Assembly (NCBI GenBank): GCA_937859825.1
Contig: CALMAP010000025.1
Location: 4,082 to 13,218 of the forward strand
Length of the DNA: 9,137 nt
From: an uncultured Terriglobus sp.
GTDB taxonomy: Bacteria > Acidobacteriota > Terriglobia > Terriglobales > Acidobacteriaceae
Direction of reading: 5' to 3'
Shown here: positions 6,079 through 9,137 of the stretch, one piece after another
Position numbering within the stretch: the first letter of the stretch is position 1
Layout: every line of letters starts with the position of its first letter
Program-made: the position numbers and the translations under genes
Notes under the pieces: model-generated
Told to the model about the DNA's origin: nothing
Database searches by the model: none
What the model saw: only the letters and a program-made list of their open reading frames with translations

Positions 6079-8535
6079 TCATTTCCCGCTGACTACCTGG
6101 GTCCGCAAGGCGAGAAGTTGGGCATGTACCTTTTGTGCAGCGGCAACCTGCGCGGGAGAGTGTGCGGACTGGGCCAGATTAGAGTCTGCGGCCTCCGCGT
6201 GTTGCAGCGCTGCGGCAAACTTCCTTTCACCGACAAGAGTCTCCATCACAACCTGCTCTGCCGAACCGACCATGTGGTTGGTGGGGGTAAAGAACTTGCG
6301 CACCATCCCCAGTGCTTCAAATGCCACCGGCTCCGCGCGACTGAACTGCCCGTCGCTCCGGTATGCCAACGCTGTGTAATACAAAGCGTTCGCTAGCTCC
6401 GGGCCGGGAGGCACATTCTTGCGCCATCGCGGCAGTGCGTCTTCCATCATGAGCACCGCGGCATGCGGATTCCCTGCGTGCAAAAGAGCTCCTGCGGTGT
6501 AGTCCTGGATCAGTAGAGTCTTTGGGCTGTCCGCCCCGGCGCACTGGCGCGATCCAGATAGCGATTTCTCAAACAGCGGCACGCTACCAGCCTGGTCGCC
6601 GCGTGACCCTGTGATGTAGCCCAGATCGGCATACATCTGCGACTGATCACACAGTGCGTTCGGGTCGCGGTTGTAGATCGCAAGACTGTCCCGGATGAGA
6701 GTTTCCGCCTCGCTCAGTTCGCCTCGTTCTTCCAAATCGCTGGCGAGGCTATACATCGCGAACGCTGTCTCTCGCTCCGGCAACTGGGCGGCGCGTGCCT
6801 CACTGACCGCTTCCCGCATCAGGTGCAGGTTGGCATCGCTGCTCTTCCCTGCGTTCTCTCGCACCTGACCGAAGTAGAGCTGGCTCCACACACGGACCTC
6901 GGTCCGCGTGTTTTTGTCGCGGCTGAGTCCGAGAGCGTGGGCCGTGCGCGTCTCGGCCTCCGCCTGATTGCCGAGCTGAGCCGCGCTCATTCCAGCGAAC
7001 GCCTCGGCCTCTGCTTCTGCGTCGTGGTCACCGGCATCTGCGGCAAGTCGCGCTACGTTGACAAACGCGTCGTGTGCCGCAGGCACAGCACCGTTTTCAT
7101 AGAGCGACTCACTGAGGCTCAGCATCGCTTGTCGCTGGTCCTTCGGGCTGCTGATGTACTGTGGAAGCACTCGCATGCCAAGTTCAAGGAGCTCTGGTAC
7201 CGTGGCTGCCGGTTTCCCCGTCTCGTTCGAGTTGGCAAGGCGGAACAACCGATATAGGAACACCTGCATGTTTTCGGCGCGTTCGCCTTGCACGAGAGCT
7301 TGGTGCTGACGCCAACCTGCATACCCCAGACTCCCGATGATGAGAAAGACCGCAGCAGTTGTCAGTGCAATCGGCAACTTCTTTCGCCGAAGGAACTTGC
7401 CAAGTCGATACGGCAGGGTCTGCCGATGCGCAAGAACGGGACGACCGTCCAGATACCTCTTAAGATCGTCTCGGAGAGCGTCCACGGAACGGTAACGGTC
7501 CACAGGCCGATTGCGCAGGCACTGCGCCGTGATGCTCGACAGATCGCCGCCGAGGCGGTCGCGCAGTGCGGCCGCGTCGCGTTCCCTCCTCTTCTCTGCT
7601 GCTACATCCGTGGCACCGTTCTCCAGAGGCAAAGGCTCGCGATCCTGCAGCGCATCTTCAAGCCGTTTTGTAGCGGATGAATACCCCCATGGCCGCCGAC
7701 CGCAAAGCAGTTCCGACAGAACGCCACCCAGGCCGTACACATCCGAAGCTGTTGTTACTGGTTGATGCCTTAATTGCTCCGGGCTGGCATAAGCGGGGGT
7801 TGCCAAAACAGTGGTAGTGCTCAGGTCGTCTCTGCTCAGGATCTTTGACGTTCCAAAGTCAAGCAGCTTTACTGTGCCTTCCTTGGTGACAAGGATGTTG
7901 GACGGCTTAAGATCCAGATGTACAGTCAGATTTTGGTGAGCATAGGCCACAGCTTCGCAAATCTGTTGAAAGACAAGAAGTCTCTGCTCAATGCTCAAAA
8001 GCCGTTCGTCGCAGAAACTCACAATGTCCACGCCGTCGACGAATTCCATAGCCAGGAAGGGTTGGCCGTTGTCGCTAAGTCCGGCGTCCAGCATGCGTGT
8101 GATGTTCGGGTGGTTCAACGTAGAGTAGACCTGTTGCTCGCGCTGGAACCGCGCCTCGAACTCCGGTCCAGCCGCGTGCATGCTCAGCACTTTGACAGCG
8201 CACTGCAGCACAGCACCGCCTATCATGCGCTCGGCCAGGTATACCGAACCGAGACCACCGGTGCCGATATGACGCAGCAAAGCGTATGGCCCGATCCGCT
8301 GATTTGCAAAGTTCCGAGGCGGCTCGCTGATCTGCTGTGGCTCCTCCGAAGCCAAGAGCAACGCCAGGACTCGGTCTACGACTGCCGGGGCGTTCGATGC
8401 TTCGCTGAGGATGCGTGTTCGTTCACTGGCGGGTGCCGTCTCAGCCAGGTAAAACAACTCCTGCAACCGTTGCCAATGGTTGGTCTCCCATTCATGGCTT
8501 CCAGCCTCGGCATTACCTACACCTTCGGCCATCAT
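6079..8535 (-). CDS. Transmembrane Ser/Thr protein kinase with C-terminal TPR repeats
   Basis: An 818-residue Hanks-type (Pkn) kinase. The N-terminal helical leader (about 20-70) is typical of kinases paired with ECF sigma factors. The kinase domain (about 82-365) has the Gly loop GTGGLGSVY (91-99), ATP-binding K115 in AVKVL, helix-C E133, catalytic loop HLDLKPSN (206-213), DFG (226-228) and SPE (251-253) in place of APE. All catalytic residues are present, but the Arg of HRD is Leu, making it a non-RD kinase. One membrane segment (about 387-407) follows RRKK, placing the kinase in the cytoplasm and about 410 C-terminal residues outside the membrane. That part holds about seven TPR-like helix pairs (near 468-503, 506-540, 589-623, 629-667, 671-706, 712-749, 755-788), likely for binding a protein or peptide. 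It starts 39 nt after the sigma gene; AAGG sits 8 nt before the first of two tandem ATGs. The sigma factor is the expected substrate. Confidence 0.93.
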   Translation of the reverse strand: MMAEGVGNAEAGSHEWETNHWQRLQELFYLAETAPASERTRILSEASNAPAVVDRVLALLLASEEPQQISEPPRNFANQRIGPYALLRHIGTGGLGSVYLAERMIGGAVLQCAVKVLSMHAAGPEFEARFQREQQVYSTLNHPNITRMLDAGLSDNGQPFLAMEFVDGVDIVSFCDERLLSIEQRLLVFQQICEAVAYAHQNLTVHLDLKPSNILVTKEGTVKLLDFGTSKILSRDDLSTTTVLATPAYASPEQLRHQPVTTASDVYGLGGVLSELLCGRRPWGYSSATKRLEDALQDREPLPLENGATDVAAEKRRERDAAALRDRLGGDLSSITAQCLRNRPVDRYRSVDALRDDLKRYLDGRPVLAHRQTLPYRLGKFLRRKKLPIALTTAAVFLIIGSLGYAGWRQHQALVQGERAENMQVFLYRLFRLANSNETGKPAATVPELLELGMRVLPQYISSPKDQRQAMLSLSESLYENGAVPAAHDAFVNVARLAADAGDHDAEAEAEAFAGMSAAQLGNQAEAETRTAHALGLSRDKNTRTEVRVWSQLYFGQVRENAGKSSDANLHLMREAVSEARAAQLPERETAFAMYSLASDLEERGELSEAETLIRDSLAIYNRDPNALCDQSQMYADLGYITGSRGDQAGSVPLFEKSLSGSRQCAGADSPKTLLIQDYTAGALLHAGNPHAAVLMMEDALPRWRKNVPPGPELANALYYTALAYRSDGQFSRAEPVAFEALGMVRKFFTPTNHMVGSAEQVVMETLVGERKFAAALQHAEAADSNLAQSAHSPAQVAAAQKVHAQLLALRTQVVSGK

Positions 8536-8574
8536 CCACCTAACCTTAAACGCGTCGATCCGGGCAGAACTGTG

Positions 8575-9129
8575 TCAAAGGTTTGGCCGCAATCTTTCTC
8601 GCAGCCAGCCGCGCGCGAAACGGAGCTCACGATCGACGCTTGCCTTGGAAACTTGAAGAATATGTGCAGTCTCGTCTGCGGTGAAGCCCAGCAGAAAACG
8701 CAACTCGACAATCCGGCATTTTCGCTCGTCAAGATTCTCTAATTCGCTCAGCGCGGCTTCGATGTCGAGCGCGCCCTCTGTATCGAATTCCGCCCACGTC
8801 AGACCTTCCTCAAAAGGTATCTGGATACCACCCGATCGTTTCGAGCGTCCCTCGGCTCGGGCGTGGTCCGCCAATACGCGGCGCATTACACATGCAGCAA
8901 AACTGTAGAAGTGCTGCCTGTCCTGAAAATCAAGCTGTCGTTGAGTCACAAGTCGAAGAAACAGCTCATTCACTACGGATGTCGGCTGCAACATGCTATC
9001 TGAGCGTTCCCGTTTGAAGAGCGCGCCAGCTACGTTGCGCAACTGCGGGTACACCAGCGCAAACAACTCATCTTCGTTCGTCTTTTTTCCGTGGCACCAG
9101 TCATGAAGCAGCGCCGTGATTTCAGGCAT
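8575..9129 (-). CDS. ECF sigma factor of the kinase-linked (ECF43-like, TIGR02999) type
   Basis: A 184-residue RNA polymerase sigma factor with the two regions of ECF proteins only. Region 2 spans about 18-95 (LFALVYPQLRNVA, LQPTSVVNELFLRLV, HFYSFAACVMRRVLADHARA). Region 4 spans about 128-182 (LDERKCRIVELRFLLGFT, then a helix-turn-helix ending in VSKASVDRELRFARGWL). Length and motifs fit the Sigma70_ECF family found beside Ser/Thr kinases in Acidobacteria and Planctomycetes. In region 2.2 the acidic residues that normally contact the RNA polymerase beta-prime clamp helices are replaced by QPTS (48-51), leaving T50 and S51 as possible phosphorylation sites. There is no anti-sigma gene nearby; the kinase gene follows at 39 nt. 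The ATG is preceded by GGTGA at 3 nt, slightly close, but the next in-frame Met is residue 46, inside region 2. The promoter lies beyond the right edge. Confidence 0.92.
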   Translation of the reverse strand: MPEITALLHDWCHGKKTNEDELFALVYPQLRNVAGALFKRERSDSMLQPTSVVNELFLRLVTQRQLDFQDRQHFYSFAACVMRRVLADHARAEGRSKRSGGIQIPFEEGLTWAEFDTEGALDIEAALSELENLDERKCRIVELRFLLGFTADETAHILQVSKASVDRELRFARGWLRERLRPNL

Positions 9130-9137
9130 TCTTCACC

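Noticed and set aside
6890..6915. Plus-strand hairpin (GGACC/GGTCC with ACAC/GTGT) followed by TTTT, terminator-like
   Set aside because: It lies inside the kinase coding region on the antisense strand, has a 2-nt bulge, and no plus-strand transcript is supported there.
7000..7040. Ala/Glu-rich repeat in the kinase gene (AEAEAEAF)
   Set aside because: Short helical low-complexity stretch within a TPR-like helix; no sign of a DNA-level tandem repeat of interest.
7918..8742. 274-codon plus-strand open frame opposite the kinase and sigma genes
   Set aside because: It lies antisense to two clearly recognised genes, its translation shows no domain, and it is explained by codon bias of the opposite strand.

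Overview
The window reads as chromosomal DNA of an acidobacterium (Acidobacteriota, Terriglobia/Acidobacteriaceae-like). The evidence is family-level: GC-rich coding sequence, an HU-type protein with a Lys/Ala-rich N-terminal tail, an ECF43-like sigma factor followed by a TPR-bearing Ser/Thr kinase, and a large exported protein of Gloeo_Verruco (GloVer) propeller repeats plus Ig-like domains. The species is not determined. I saw no rRNA, tRNA, CRISPR array, insertion sequence or integrase.

Layout, left to right. Positions 1-20 hold the first six codons of a minus-strand gene with a good ribosome binding site; it runs off the left edge. At 68-709 (minus) is an SRPBCC/cyclase-type small-molecule-binding protein. 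At 854-1189 (plus) is an HU-family DNA-binding protein, divergent from it; the shared upstream region carries a 27-bp near-palindrome (740-766). At 1192-1242, just after HU, is a long stem-loop, followed by a 10-bp palindrome. At 1347-2363 (minus) is an exported protein of unknown family. At 2399-5917 (minus) is a 1172-residue exported protein: seven-bladed GloVer-type propeller, a chain of Ig-like domains, and a C-terminal hydrophobic hairpin with a Cys. At 6079-8535 (minus) is a Ser/Thr kinase with one membrane segment and TPR repeats. At 8575-9129 (minus) is an ECF sigma factor whose region 2.2 lacks the usual acidic residues.

The four right-hand genes are all on the minus strand and would be read sigma factor, kinase, propeller/Ig protein, exported orphan, with gaps of 39, 161 and 35 nt. 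The sigma/kinase pair matches a known design in which the kinase activates the sigma factor by phosphorylating its region 2.2. The most interesting reading is a phosphorylation-gated envelope-sensing circuit, with the adjacent surface-protein pair as a possible output. The sigma/kinase partnership is well grounded in family knowledge. The link to the surface pair is inference from position only.
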